Assembly: GCA_964580575.1 (NCBI GenBank)
Contig: CAZOLJ010000058.1
Coordinates: 1-30,776, forward strand
From: CAVPDE01 sp964580575
Lineage (GTDB): Bacteria; Desulfobacterota; DSM-4660; Desulfatiglandales; HGW-15
Direction of reading: 5' to 3'
DNA length: 30,776 nucleotides
Both the position numbers and the translations under genes were made by a program. Shown one piece after another: positions 24,118 to 30,110 of the stretch. Each line of letters opens with the position of its first letter. Within the stretch, counting starts at the first letter, position 1. The notes under the pieces were generated by a model. The model searched no databases, was not told where the DNA came from, and worked only from the letters and a program-made list of their open reading frames with translations.

Positions 24118-24396
24118 TCACCTGTACTTTTCGAGAATGGTTTCGAGCTGATCCTCCGTGATTTTACCTTTCTCGACCAGAAGCCTGCCGATGCCATCTT
24201 TTCTTAGATCGTCCACGTTCATGATGGATTCAATGCTCTTACCCTGGGTGCTGAAAATCGTGTACTCGAGGGTGAGCTTTGATTTCTTCAAGAGACTCAG
24301 ATCACTGCCGATGAAGATGAAGTGGTGGCTGAGAATGAAATAGCCGAAGGCCAGGATAACGGCCCAGATAACAAGTTTTTTCAAACCCTTTTGCAT
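24118..24396 (-). CDS. Small single-pass membrane protein of unknown function
   Basis: 92 residues. One hydrophobic helix lies near the N-terminus (about 8-25, LVIWAVILAFGYFILSHH). A short middle region rich in Lys and Ser follows. The C-terminal GIGRLLVEKGKITEDQLETI resembles the end of the small helical N-terminal domain of type II secretion ATPases (GspE_N/MshEN-like 'LGELL...G.I...QL' pattern). I cannot assign a function. It is convergent with the heme operon (7 nt gap at 24111/24118) and its promoter would lie in the repeat region upstream. AAAGGA sits about 12 nt before the ATG. Confidence 0.6.
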   Translation of the reverse strand: MQKGLKKLVIWAVILAFGYFILSHHFIFIGSDLSLLKKSKLTLEYTIFSTQGKSIESIMNVDDLRKDGIGRLLVEKGKITEDQLETILEKYR

Positions 24397-24624
24397 GGCA
24401 TGTGATCCTTTGCTTGTTAACGGAAAGTGCGAAGTTAACTAAAAGACTATCAAAAATCCTTATCAGAGTCAACCCCTTCGACTGGCCCCCGTGCGGCGGC
24501 ACAGGGATCGCTCAGGGTTGACCCTGAGAAGCTATTGTAATCACAATCCTTCGATGGAAGAGTGAGCGCTGTCGAAGGGTCAAGAGGAACGACGAGGTAG
24601 GAGCGCGCGGTATCGGAGGATGCT
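24397..24624. repeat. CTTCGAC...TCAGGG type palindromic repeats
   Basis: CCCCTTCGACTGG (24474-24486), GGGATCGCTCAGGGTTGACCC (about 24502-24522; hairpin TCAGGGTTGACCCTGA at 24511-24526) and CTGTCGAAGGGTC (24570-24582) are pieces of the common CCCTTCGACAAGCTCAGGG repeat in both orientations. It lies between divergent genes. TATTGTAATC near 24533 could hold a weak promoter box, but no convincing pair was found. The GGAGG before TTG 24625 is at 24616-24620. Confidence 0.6.
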
Positions 24625-25206
24625 TTGGACAAAGGTCAACAAGCGGACCTGATTGATCGGGCTATCGAACTCGCCGTGAAGGCGCACGAGCAGCAAAAAC
24701 GAAAAGGCACAGACACCGCCTACATTATCCATCCCTTCTCTGTGGCCGTGATCCTCGCGAGAGCCGGGTGCTCGGATGAGACGATTGCCGCTGGCATTTT
24801 GCACGATACGGTGGAGGATACTCCGGTCGAAATTCATTCCATAAGAAGGGAATTCGGCGAGACCGTTGCTTCCATCGTCGAGAGCTGTTCCGAGCCGAAC
24901 AAAACCCTGCCCTGGGAGGAACGGAAAGAGCACACGGTGAAGTCCTTGAAGACGGCATCCCTCGATGCCCGTTTGGTCTCTTGCGCGGACAAGCTGCACA
25001 ACCTCAGGACCATTGCCAGAGATAGAAACACAGTGGGGGATGAAGTCTGGGCTCGATTCAACAAAGGAAAGGATGAACAGAGACGGTACTACCAAAGGCT
25101 CGTCGAAGTCCTGTGTCACAGGCAGGATACGGGCGAGCACCAGCCTCTCTTTGAGGAGCTGAGAAAGGAAGTGAAAAGGGTCTTCGGAAAGGAGGAGGAA
25201 CAATGA
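24625..25206 (+). CDS. Small HD-domain hydrolase (SpoT/MESH1-like)
   Basis: 193 residues with the metal-binding HD fold of RelA/SpoT hydrolases. AYIIHPFSVAVIL supplies a metal histidine (His36), GILHDTVEDT holds the HD pair His60-Asp61, and SCADKLHNLRTIARD provides the last aspartate. No synthetase or regulatory (TGS, ACT) domains are present, so it is a stand-alone small (p)ppGpp hydrolase-like protein; other phosphohydrolase substrates remain possible. Start TTG 24625 follows GGAGG (24616-24620) at 4 nt. It overlaps the next gene by 4 nt (ATGA at 25203-25206). Confidence 0.85.
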   Translation: MDKGQQADLIDRAIELAVKAHEQQKRKGTDTAYIIHPFSVAVILARAGCSDETIAAGILHDTVEDTPVEIHSIRREFGETVASIVESCSEPNKTLPWEERKEHTVKSLKTASLDARLVSCADKLHNLRTIARDRNTVGDEVWARFNKGKDEQRRYYQRLVEVLCHRQDTGEHQPLFEELRKEVKRVFGKEEEQ

Positions 25207-25781
25207 GCAAAGGAAGGGAAGGAAAGGTTTTGTACTTCGAAAAGAAAGGTTCAGTGAATACCGATCGGGCTCTGGAGATCGCTCTGGCCTGCTGTGAGGA
25301 GAAAGGCGTCCGGAAAATCGTCGTCGCTTCTTCTACCGGGAAAACAGCACTCCTGGCCCGTGATAAAGCCAAACCGACCATAGAAGTCATCGGGGTCACC
25401 TACAGCGCCGGGAGCAAATACCGGGAGGAGGTGGAGGAATTCAATCGGAACCGCGAAACCATGATCAAGAAGGGCATTCACGTCGTGAGGGGGCTTCACG
25501 CCCTCAGCGCCACGGAGAGGGCCTTTGAGAACAAGTACAAGGCAGGGTTGCTCCCTCTCAATATAGTGGCCGACACCCTAAGGATGTTTTCTCAAGGGAT
25601 GAAGGTGTGCCTGGAAGTGGCCGTCATGGCTGCGGAGGCAGGGTTCATCACGCCGGACGAAGAGGTTGTGGTTGTCGGTGGAAGCGGCCATGGAGCGGAC
25701 ACGGCAGTGATCATGAAGCCCGCCTACGCGGCGAGCATGTTTGAAACCAAGTTCAAGGCGGTCCTTTGCATGCCGGCATAA
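25203..25781 (+). CDS. Pyruvate-kinase C-terminal-like domain protein (COG1751-like)
   Basis: 192 residues resembling a stand-alone pyruvate kinase alpha/beta (C-terminal, allosteric) domain. Evidence: TDRALEIALACCEEKGVRKIV, VVASSTGKTALLARD, a central EVIGVTYSAG and the terminal VVVVGGSGHGADTAVIM with MPA end. Such proteins lack the catalytic barrel and have no known reaction; nucleotide or sugar-phosphate sensing is only inferred. GGAGGAGG lies 6 nt before ATG 25203. It is coupled to the HD hydrolase by a 4-nt overlap, so the two may act together in nucleotide signalling. Confidence 0.75.
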   Translation: MSKGREGKVLYFEKKGSVNTDRALEIALACCEEKGVRKIVVASSTGKTALLARDKAKPTIEVIGVTYSAGSKYREEVEEFNRNRETMIKKGIHVVRGLHALSATERAFENKYKAGLLPLNIVADTLRMFSQGMKVCLEVAVMAAEAGFITPDEEVVVVGGSGHGADTAVIMKPAYAASMFETKFKAVLCMPA

Positions 25782-25798
25782 GGCCCTTAGACCTCAGG

Positions 25799-25890
25799 TA
25801 CACGGTGCAAGGTTTAAGGTACACGGGAAAAGCCCCTTAGAAGAACCGCAGCCTTGGACCGTGTACCTTGCACCTTGGGCCTTGAACCTC
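25799..25890. repeat. Inverted GTACACGGTGCAAGG repeat between convergent genes
   Basis: GGTACACGGTGCAAGGTTTA (25798-25817) with AAGGTACACGG after it is mirrored by CCTTGGACCGTGTACCTTGC (from about 25853) and CACCTTGGGCCTTGAACCTC (to about 25890). The arms are separated by AGCCCCTTAGAAGAACC. It lies precisely between the stop codons of two convergent genes and likely terminates both transcripts. It belongs to the GTGCACGG word family seen at 1109, 2604 and 21424. Confidence 0.75.
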
Positions 25891-25893
25891 GTT

Positions 25894-26988
25894 TTAAAGC
25901 GCTTCCATCATGATCTCTGACACTTCCCTGACCAGCAGCCCTTTGTCGGTTGCTGGGTCTTCGTAAGTCATGACGCAAAAGGGACAGGCCGTGGCGATGA
26001 CTTCAGCGCCTTTTTCGATCGCTTCAAGGACCCTCTTCTCACTGTTCCTCTGATAGGCCACTTCGGCCTCATAGAACATTCTTCCGCCTCCGCCCTCGCA
26101 GCAAAGGGAATTTTCTCTTGCAGAGGTGAACTCCAGGAGTTCAAGTCCGGGGATGGCTTTGAGGATGTTCCTGGGCGGGTCGAAAATCTTGTTCTGTTTC
26201 CCGAGAAAGCAGGGGTCATGGTAAATGGCCTTCTTGTTGTAGGGCGTTTTAAAAGAGAGAGCTCCTTTGGCGACCAAGTCTGAGACAATCTCGGTGTAGT
26301 GGACCACGGGGATACCCAGGTCCCCGTATTCCCTCTTGAGGGCGTTCATGCAGTGAGGGGACAAGGCCAGGATTTCCTTTACCCCGTACTTTTTGAAAGC
26401 AGCGGCATTTCCTTGCAGGAGATCTTCGAAAAGGCCCGCTTCACCCATTCTTCGGATTTCGTTGCCGCAGCATGATTCCTCTGCCCCCAGAATGCCGAAC
26501 TCCACTCCGCACTGGTTTAAGACCTTGGCAACGTTCACAGGGATCACCATGCATCGGGGGTCATAAGCCTGGATGCAACAGGTGAAGAGCAGTCGCTTTG
26601 ACTGCGTGTCCTTCACATGGGGGATCTTTAGTCCTGCTTCCTCCGCCCAAGCGCCCCTTTTGGGCTTTGGACGGCCCCATGGGTTTTTCTGCACATAGGT
26701 ATTTTCCAGGGCTTTCTGGATCGTCAGGGGGATCTCTCCTCCTTCGACCATGGCCGCCCTGATCTCAAAAATCATCTCCGAGGGTTTGACATCCCTGGGG
26801 CACCGCAGCGTGCACTCCCCGCAAGAGGTGCAGTACCAGGGGATGGACGCTTCTATGTCCCTGTGCAAAAGGTTTTTCCTCACGAGCATCCTGATGTTGA
26901 AAGGGGTCATTCCCGATTCAGGGCAGCTCCCGGAACACATTCCACACTGCATGCACATCGATACTTTGCTCTGATTCTGGCTCTCCAT
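25894..26988 (-). CDS. HdrC-HdrB fusion iron-sulfur protein (HdrD/GlpC-like)
   Basis: 364 residues. Two classical 4Fe-4S motifs lie at the N-terminus: CMQCGMCSGSCP (Cys12, 15, 18, 22) and CTSCGECTLRCP (Cys53, 56, 59, 63). Two CCG domains follow: LLFTCCIQAYDPRC with EESCCGNEIRR, and YHDPCFLGKQN with NSLCCEGGGGRMF, the signature of the HdrB/HdrD noncubane cluster. It is thus a fused HdrC/HdrB or GlpC-type electron-transfer subunit, soluble or peripheral on the cytoplasmic membrane. No HdrA, flavin subunit or membrane anchor is encoded nearby, so the redox partner is unknown. GGAGCGGAG precedes ATG 26988 on the minus strand. Confidence 0.9.
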   Translation of the reverse strand: MESQNQSKVSMCMQCGMCSGSCPESGMTPFNIRMLVRKNLLHRDIEASIPWYCTSCGECTLRCPRDVKPSEMIFEIRAAMVEGGEIPLTIQKALENTYVQKNPWGRPKPKRGAWAEEAGLKIPHVKDTQSKRLLFTCCIQAYDPRCMVIPVNVAKVLNQCGVEFGILGAEESCCGNEIRRMGEAGLFEDLLQGNAAAFKKYGVKEILALSPHCMNALKREYGDLGIPVVHYTEIVSDLVAKGALSFKTPYNKKAIYHDPCFLGKQNKIFDPPRNILKAIPGLELLEFTSARENSLCCEGGGGRMFYEAEVAYQRNSEKRVLEAIEKGAEVIATACPFCVMTYEDPATDKGLLVREVSEIMMEAL

Positions 26989-27175
26989 GATCTCCGCTCC
27001 TCAAATGAAAGAATTGTTTGCGCAAACGGCAAACAGAGTATCGGTCCTCCCTTCCGCTCGAATCCAAACCCATCAGGAACGTTGTACGCGTCCGGGCAAG
27101 CAGAAACAGAAAAACCGGGTATTAAATAGCACGGGGTGAATTCTCAATCAAGTCCTGGTTGTCCATAGTCCGTGG
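26989..27175. other. Intergenic region with a perfect palindrome upstream of the HdrCB-like gene
   Basis: GTTTGCGCAAAC (27016-27027) is a perfect 12-bp palindrome 28 bp upstream of the HdrCB-like start codon, with a partial echo GGCAAAC just after. It looks like an operator. Near 27160-27187 are TTGTCCATAGTCCGTGGTCA words of the GGACAAC family in reverse orientation. No further gene was recognised. Confidence 0.45.
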
Positions 27176-27598
27176 TCAGTTGTCTGTACGCGAGCCTGAA
27201 CTTTGTTGATGCGATTTGAAGGATTCGACCGAAGGGGTTCGTGAGGAGAAGACGCTTCCTCTTACCTCGTGGCGGCTGACCCTGTTCTTGTCATCGAATT
27301 CAATAATGAGAAAATTGGTCCTCTGAATGGGACCCACAGCGCCGCCACCATATCCGCCTACGGCGAAATAAGCAGCGACCATTTCCCATCGGTATACGAA
27401 AACCCTCTCGCGCTCCAGCACAAGATCGGGTTCACCGAGTCTCAGAAGCACCTCCTCCTTGCTTGTCGTGTCCTTGACCATAAAGGTTGTCTTCTCCTCG
27501 TCGCATGGAACCCTTCCCTGAATCCTGTGTTCAGGCGTTGGAATCACGATGCAGGCAGAGAAGAACGGAATAAGAAGGAGGGCAAAGAATGTCTTCAC
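27176..27598 (-). CDS. Lipoprotein with BamE/SmpA-like pattern, copy 3
   Basis: 140 residues. The signal peptide has lipobox FSAC (Cys16), so it is lipidated and placed in a membrane. A later segment, DTTSKEEVLLRLGEPDLVLE followed by RVFVYRWEM and NFLIIEFDDKNRVSRHEV, resembles the small BamE/SmpA/OmlA fold (T.eeVl..LGeP). It is related to the two genes upstream on the same strand. The sequence from about 95 on includes a Ser-rich tail. The stop lies in a region of GGACAAC-type words, so the extreme C-terminus may be repeat-derived. It overlaps the next copy by 4 nt (27595-27598). Function unknown. Confidence 0.78.
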   Translation of the reverse strand: MKTFFALLLIPFFSACIVIPTPEHRIQGRVPCDEEKTTFMVKDTTSKEEVLLRLGEPDLVLERERVFVYRWEMVAAYFAVGGYGGGAVGPIQRTNFLIIEFDDKNRVSRHEVRGSVFSSRTPSVESFKSHQQSSGSRTDN

Positions 27599-28089
27599 GG
27601 CATGATTCTCCGAAGGTTGTGCCCTGCAAGCTTGCCCTGATCGTCAAAGACCAGCACCAGGCTGTACTCCGCCTCTCGGGTAAGGATATCGAGGAGTCTG
27701 TCATCCTTGTTCTCTTCTCTCGAAGTGACAAGATCCCCTCTTTCAGAGAGCAGCTTTCTTCTGTTATTTACCCAACCGTAGTAGGGTGTGACATAAGCGA
27801 CATCATGGTAGACAATGATATTCCGATACTCCTTTTCCGAGAGGTCCCGTCCTTCCTCAACGAGAATCAGTCTGTAGCCAAGTATTGTGCCGTCTTTGAA
27901 ACTGGAGGTCGGTTCGCCCATCCTCCGGACGATTTCACTCTTTTCTGTTTTGCCGTCTGCGAGAAAGGGAAGCCAGCGTTCTCGAACATAGGGCTCGCTG
28001 ACGAAAGTCTCATCCAGTTTATCGTGAGCACACGCGAACAGCGGCCCGAGCATCATGAACAGCAAAAGAACACGGCGTAGAAAGGTCAC
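27595..28089 (-). CDS. Lipoprotein with BamE/SmpA-like pattern, copy 2
   Basis: 164 residues with signal peptide and lipobox LFAC (Cys20). The core DGKTEKSEIVRRMGEPTSSF is followed by GYRLILVEEG and the C-terminal EYSLVLVFDDQGKLAGHNLR, which closely matches the neighbouring copies. An insert of about 60 residues (VYHDVAYVTPYYGWVNNRRK and following) distinguishes it. It is the middle gene of a minus-strand trio and is coupled to copy 3 by ATGA overlap; copy 1 ends 96 nt upstream. Function unknown; an envelope-stress or outer-membrane assembly role is only inferred from the fold resemblance. Confidence 0.78.
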   Translation of the reverse strand: MTFLRRVLLLFMMLGPLFACAHDKLDETFVSEPYVRERWLPFLADGKTEKSEIVRRMGEPTSSFKDGTILGYRLILVEEGRDLSEKEYRNIIVYHDVAYVTPYYGWVNNRRKLLSERGDLVTSREENKDDRLLDILTREAEYSLVLVFDDQGKLAGHNLRRIMP

Positions 28090-28185
28090 GACTTCACTCC
28101 ACTCTCGAAATAGAAATCCTTCAACTTCGAGAGGTTTCTAGGGTCTTCTCTGTGTCCTCTAGAGCCTCTGTGGTGAAACACGGTC
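28090..28185. repeat. Short CTCTGTGTCCTCTGTGG-type words between lipoproteins
   Basis: TTCTCTGTGTCCTCTAGAGC and CCTCTGTGGTGAAACACGG (about 28144-28182) are degenerate words of a CTCTGTG family. A short CTTCGAGAGGTTTCTAGGG precedes. No gene or terminator was recognised. Confidence 0.4.
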
Positions 28186-28557
28186 TTACGGGTTGATCCT
28201 CAACATGCTGTGCTTCTGCAAAATGTGTTTCTCGTCAAAGACAAGAACCAGGTTGTACTCCGTTTGCATCCATTCAGCAAAGCGGGGATCTCTCCGATCC
28301 ACCTCCCTGGAGATGACTTCGAAGCGGTTCTCGTTTGTGTTGAACCGGAGCCGGTAAGTGAAGATCCTTTCGCCTTCGAACTGGGAGGAGGGTATCCCGA
28401 ATTTGAGCAGGATGTCCTGCTTGGTTGTTTTTCCGTCCTCCAGAGGAGCCAGTTGCTGCTGCATCATGGAATCGTCTACGGTGTGTAGCTTGGTCTCTGC
28501 ACAGCCGGACAGAAGCAGAAGGATAAGAAAGCCGATGCCGCAGAGTCGCCGGAGCAT
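28186..28557 (-). CDS. Lipoprotein with BamE/SmpA-like pattern, copy 1
   Basis: 123 residues from ATG 28557, chosen because AAGGGGG lies 5 nt upstream (minus strand) and the protein then begins with a proper signal, RRLCGIGFLILLLLSGC, lipobox LSGC (Cys19). An in-frame start at 28656 would put ~33 residues before the signal and is not supported. The core DGKTTKQDILLKFGIPSSQF and the end EYNLVLVFDEKHILQKHSML match copies 2 and 3. The DR-rich middle (SREVDRRDPRF) is its own. First of three genes on the minus strand; probably outer-membrane anchored. Confidence 0.8.
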   Translation of the reverse strand: MLRRLCGIGFLILLLLSGCAETKLHTVDDSMMQQQLAPLEDGKTTKQDILLKFGIPSSQFEGERIFTYRLRFNTNENRFEVISREVDRRDPRFAEWMQTEYNLVLVFDEKHILQKHSMLRINP

Positions 28558-28814
28558 CCAAACCCCCTTGGTTCGAAGAGGAATGAGGAGAATTTTACAG
28601 CGAGCCGCATAAGAGTCAATGGAAATAACAGACACCGGAGGCTTCATGTCTGTCAAATTTACGTCCGTCTTGATTCCGGAAATCCCTTGCCTTATCTTCT
28701 ATCTTTTGCTAAAAATAGCGCAATCTAATTTAACCTAACCCACAGGCAAAGGTCCTATGATGCCCGATGCCCAGAGCCGAATGCATTTGTTGAAGCGCAG
28801 AGGAGAGGTGTCGT

Positions 28815-29030
28815 ATGGCAAGGAATACCACCGAAAAGGGCGAAAGCCGTTCCTTCTGGCAGGCCATTTCCTTGGATGAATTAGCCGAGGAACAGGGGCG
28901 TGAGGTCGTGTTTGACCTAGACTCGGCTGGTACGCTATGGCCGGCAGACGACGATCCGGATGCGCTCTTCGACTTCATTGTCCATGAACGACATGAGCGG
29001 CGGAGGGTGGCTGCCAACGGGATTGCCTGA
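28815..29030 (+). CDS. Antitoxin-like small protein (VapB-type partner of a lost PIN toxin)
   Basis: 71 residues: SFWQAISLDELAEEQGREVV, then LWPADDDPDALFDFIVHERH and an arginine-rich end. The layout resembles short antitoxin-like proteins that precede PIN-domain toxins (from memory: 'SLDELA.EQG' and 'WPEDDDPDAF'). AGGAGAGG lies upstream of ATG 28815. Its stop overlaps the start of an 11-codon stub (TGATG at 29028-29032). The assignment is tentative, and the protein may be an orphan antitoxin if still made. Confidence 0.6.
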   Translation: MARNTTEKGESRSFWQAISLDELAEEQGREVVFDLDSAGTLWPADDDPDALFDFIVHERHERRRVAANGIA

Positions 29031-29065
29031 TGTATTGCATTCTCCTGGATGCGCCCCTCCATTGA
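29030..29065 (+). pseudogene. Stub of a PIN-type toxin gene (11 codons)
   Basis: ATG overlapping the upstream stop begins MYCILLDAPLH and then TGA at 29063-29065. PIN toxins begin in this way (M-[YI]-x-LLDT/N), so this is probably the remnant of a VapC whose body was deleted. Too short to be proved; position and overlap are the evidence. Confidence 0.35.
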
Positions 29066-29098
29066 CGGTCGAGGAACTTGTAAAAGGGAGAAAAGCAG

Positions 29099-29302
29099 AT
29101 GAAATTGAAAGTCATCATCCACGAAGCCGAGGAAGGAGGTTACTGGGCTGAGGTGCCCGCCATGCCAGGTTGCATGACGCAAGGTGAGATGATGAAGGAG
29201 CTCATCGAAAATCTCTAGGATGCCATTGAAGGGTGTCTCAGTGTGGACATGAAAGAGATTCGGATGGAAAGTCGCGATACCGTCATGGAGCTTGCGGTCT
29301 GA
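29099..29302 (+). pseudogene. hicB: hicB-like antitoxin gene broken by an amber stop
   Basis: From ATG 29099 (AGGGAG upstream) the frame gives MKLKVIIHEAEEGGYWAEVP with AMPGCMTQGEMMKELIENL, then TAG at 29216-29218 (codon 40), and continues DAIEGCLSVDMKEIRMESRD to TGA at 29300-29302. This is the HicB antitoxin N-domain (family: EEGGYVAEVPALPGC.SQG.T..EAL.NI.EAI). The amber codon stands where Lys or Arg is usual, one base from AAG. No sign of a pyrrolysine system is present, and the toxin gene next to it is also damaged, so it is a pseudogene. Confidence 0.72.
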
Positions 29303-29303
29303 T

Positions 29304-29395
29304 ATGAAGCCGATCAGCGGCAAACGAATGTGCAAGATTCTCGACGAAGACCTCTGAGCGGCACCAGGAGAACTCGTCATTGGGTGAAGAAGGAT
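29304..29395 (+). pseudogene. hicA: Degenerate hicA toxin remnant
   Basis: ATG 29304 gives MKPISGKRMCKILDEDL and TGA at 29355-29357. HicA proteins begin M.P.SGK...KILEK.GW, so the order hicB-hicA is kept but the toxin ends after 17 codons. In a shifted frame the following bases read LSGTRRTRHWVKKD, resembling the RVRGSHHIY region of HicA, so a frameshift plus deletion is likely. The radC start at 29380 lies within this remnant. Confidence 0.6.
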
Positions 29396-30078
29396 CGAAC
29401 AAAGATAAGGTCGTTCACATCAAAGATTGGCCTGAGGGAGATCGCCCTCGCGAGATGCTTCTCACCAAGGGGCCGGAGGCCCTGAGCGACGCGGCGCTCC
29501 TTGCCATTCTATTGCGGACCGGCAGGCAGGGAAAGGATGCCGTTGCCCTTGCAGGGGATATGTTGTCAGAATTGGGCGGGTTTCAGGGGCTCATGTCGGC
29601 TTCCTATGACGACCTGCTTAAAATAAAGGGAATAGGCAAGGCCAAGATCGCCCAGATTTTGGCGGCAATGGAAATCGTCAAGCGGCAACTCAGAGAGCCT
29701 CTCAAGAAGCTGAATATTATCCAAAGCCCCAGTGCCCTTCTGGAATATCTTGAAGCCTCCATGGCCAATCTGAACCGAGAGGAATTCAGACTCCTCCATC
29801 TCAACAGGTCAAAGGGGTTGATCGCAGAGGAAGTGCTCTTTAAAGGCACTGTAGACACCACCTTCGTTCACGCTCGGGAGATAGTGGAATCGGCCTTGAG
29901 GAGAAAGGCATCTGGTCTGATATTGGCTCATAACCACCCGACCGGCGAGGCTTATGCAAGCGATGAGGATCTCAACCTCACAAGATCCCTGGTCCAGGCG
30001 TGCCGGACCGTTGATATCCCCATCCCGGATCATGTTATTGTCGGCCGGGGAGGTTCCATGAGCATGAAGACGCAATAG
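29380..30078 (+). CDS. radC: RadC/JAMM-family DNA repair-type protein
   Basis: 232 residues. HIKDWPEGDRPREMLLTKG, then EALSDAALLAILLRTG at the N-terminus, a helix-hairpin-helix GIGKAKIAQILAAMEI in the centre and the JAMM metalloprotease-like motif LILAHNHPTGEAYASDEDL (His, His, Ser, Asp) with DHVIVGRGG near the end. Despite its name RadC has no proven repair role; it is often found on islands. TTG 29380 is the start, with AGGAG (29367-29371) 8 nt upstream; no upstream in-frame start exists, because a TGA closes the frame. It ends slightly early (SMSMKTQ in place of the usual SF.E.GL), perhaps altered. Confidence 0.92.
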   Translation: MGEEGSNKDKVVHIKDWPEGDRPREMLLTKGPEALSDAALLAILLRTGRQGKDAVALAGDMLSELGGFQGLMSASYDDLLKIKGIGKAKIAQILAAMEIVKRQLREPLKKLNIIQSPSALLEYLEASMANLNREEFRLLHLNRSKGLIAEEVLFKGTVDTTFVHAREIVESALRRKASGLILAHNHPTGEAYASDEDLNLTRSLVQACRTVDIPIPDHVIVGRGGSMSMKTQ

Positions 30079-30110
30079 CCTGATGTTTTTGAGGGAGAAA
30101 ACGAAGTCGC

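Noticed and set aside
29216..29218. Pyrrolysine or other recoding in hicB
   Set aside because: No pyrrolysine gene or conserved position is visible, and the adjacent toxin gene is also damaged, so decay is simpler.
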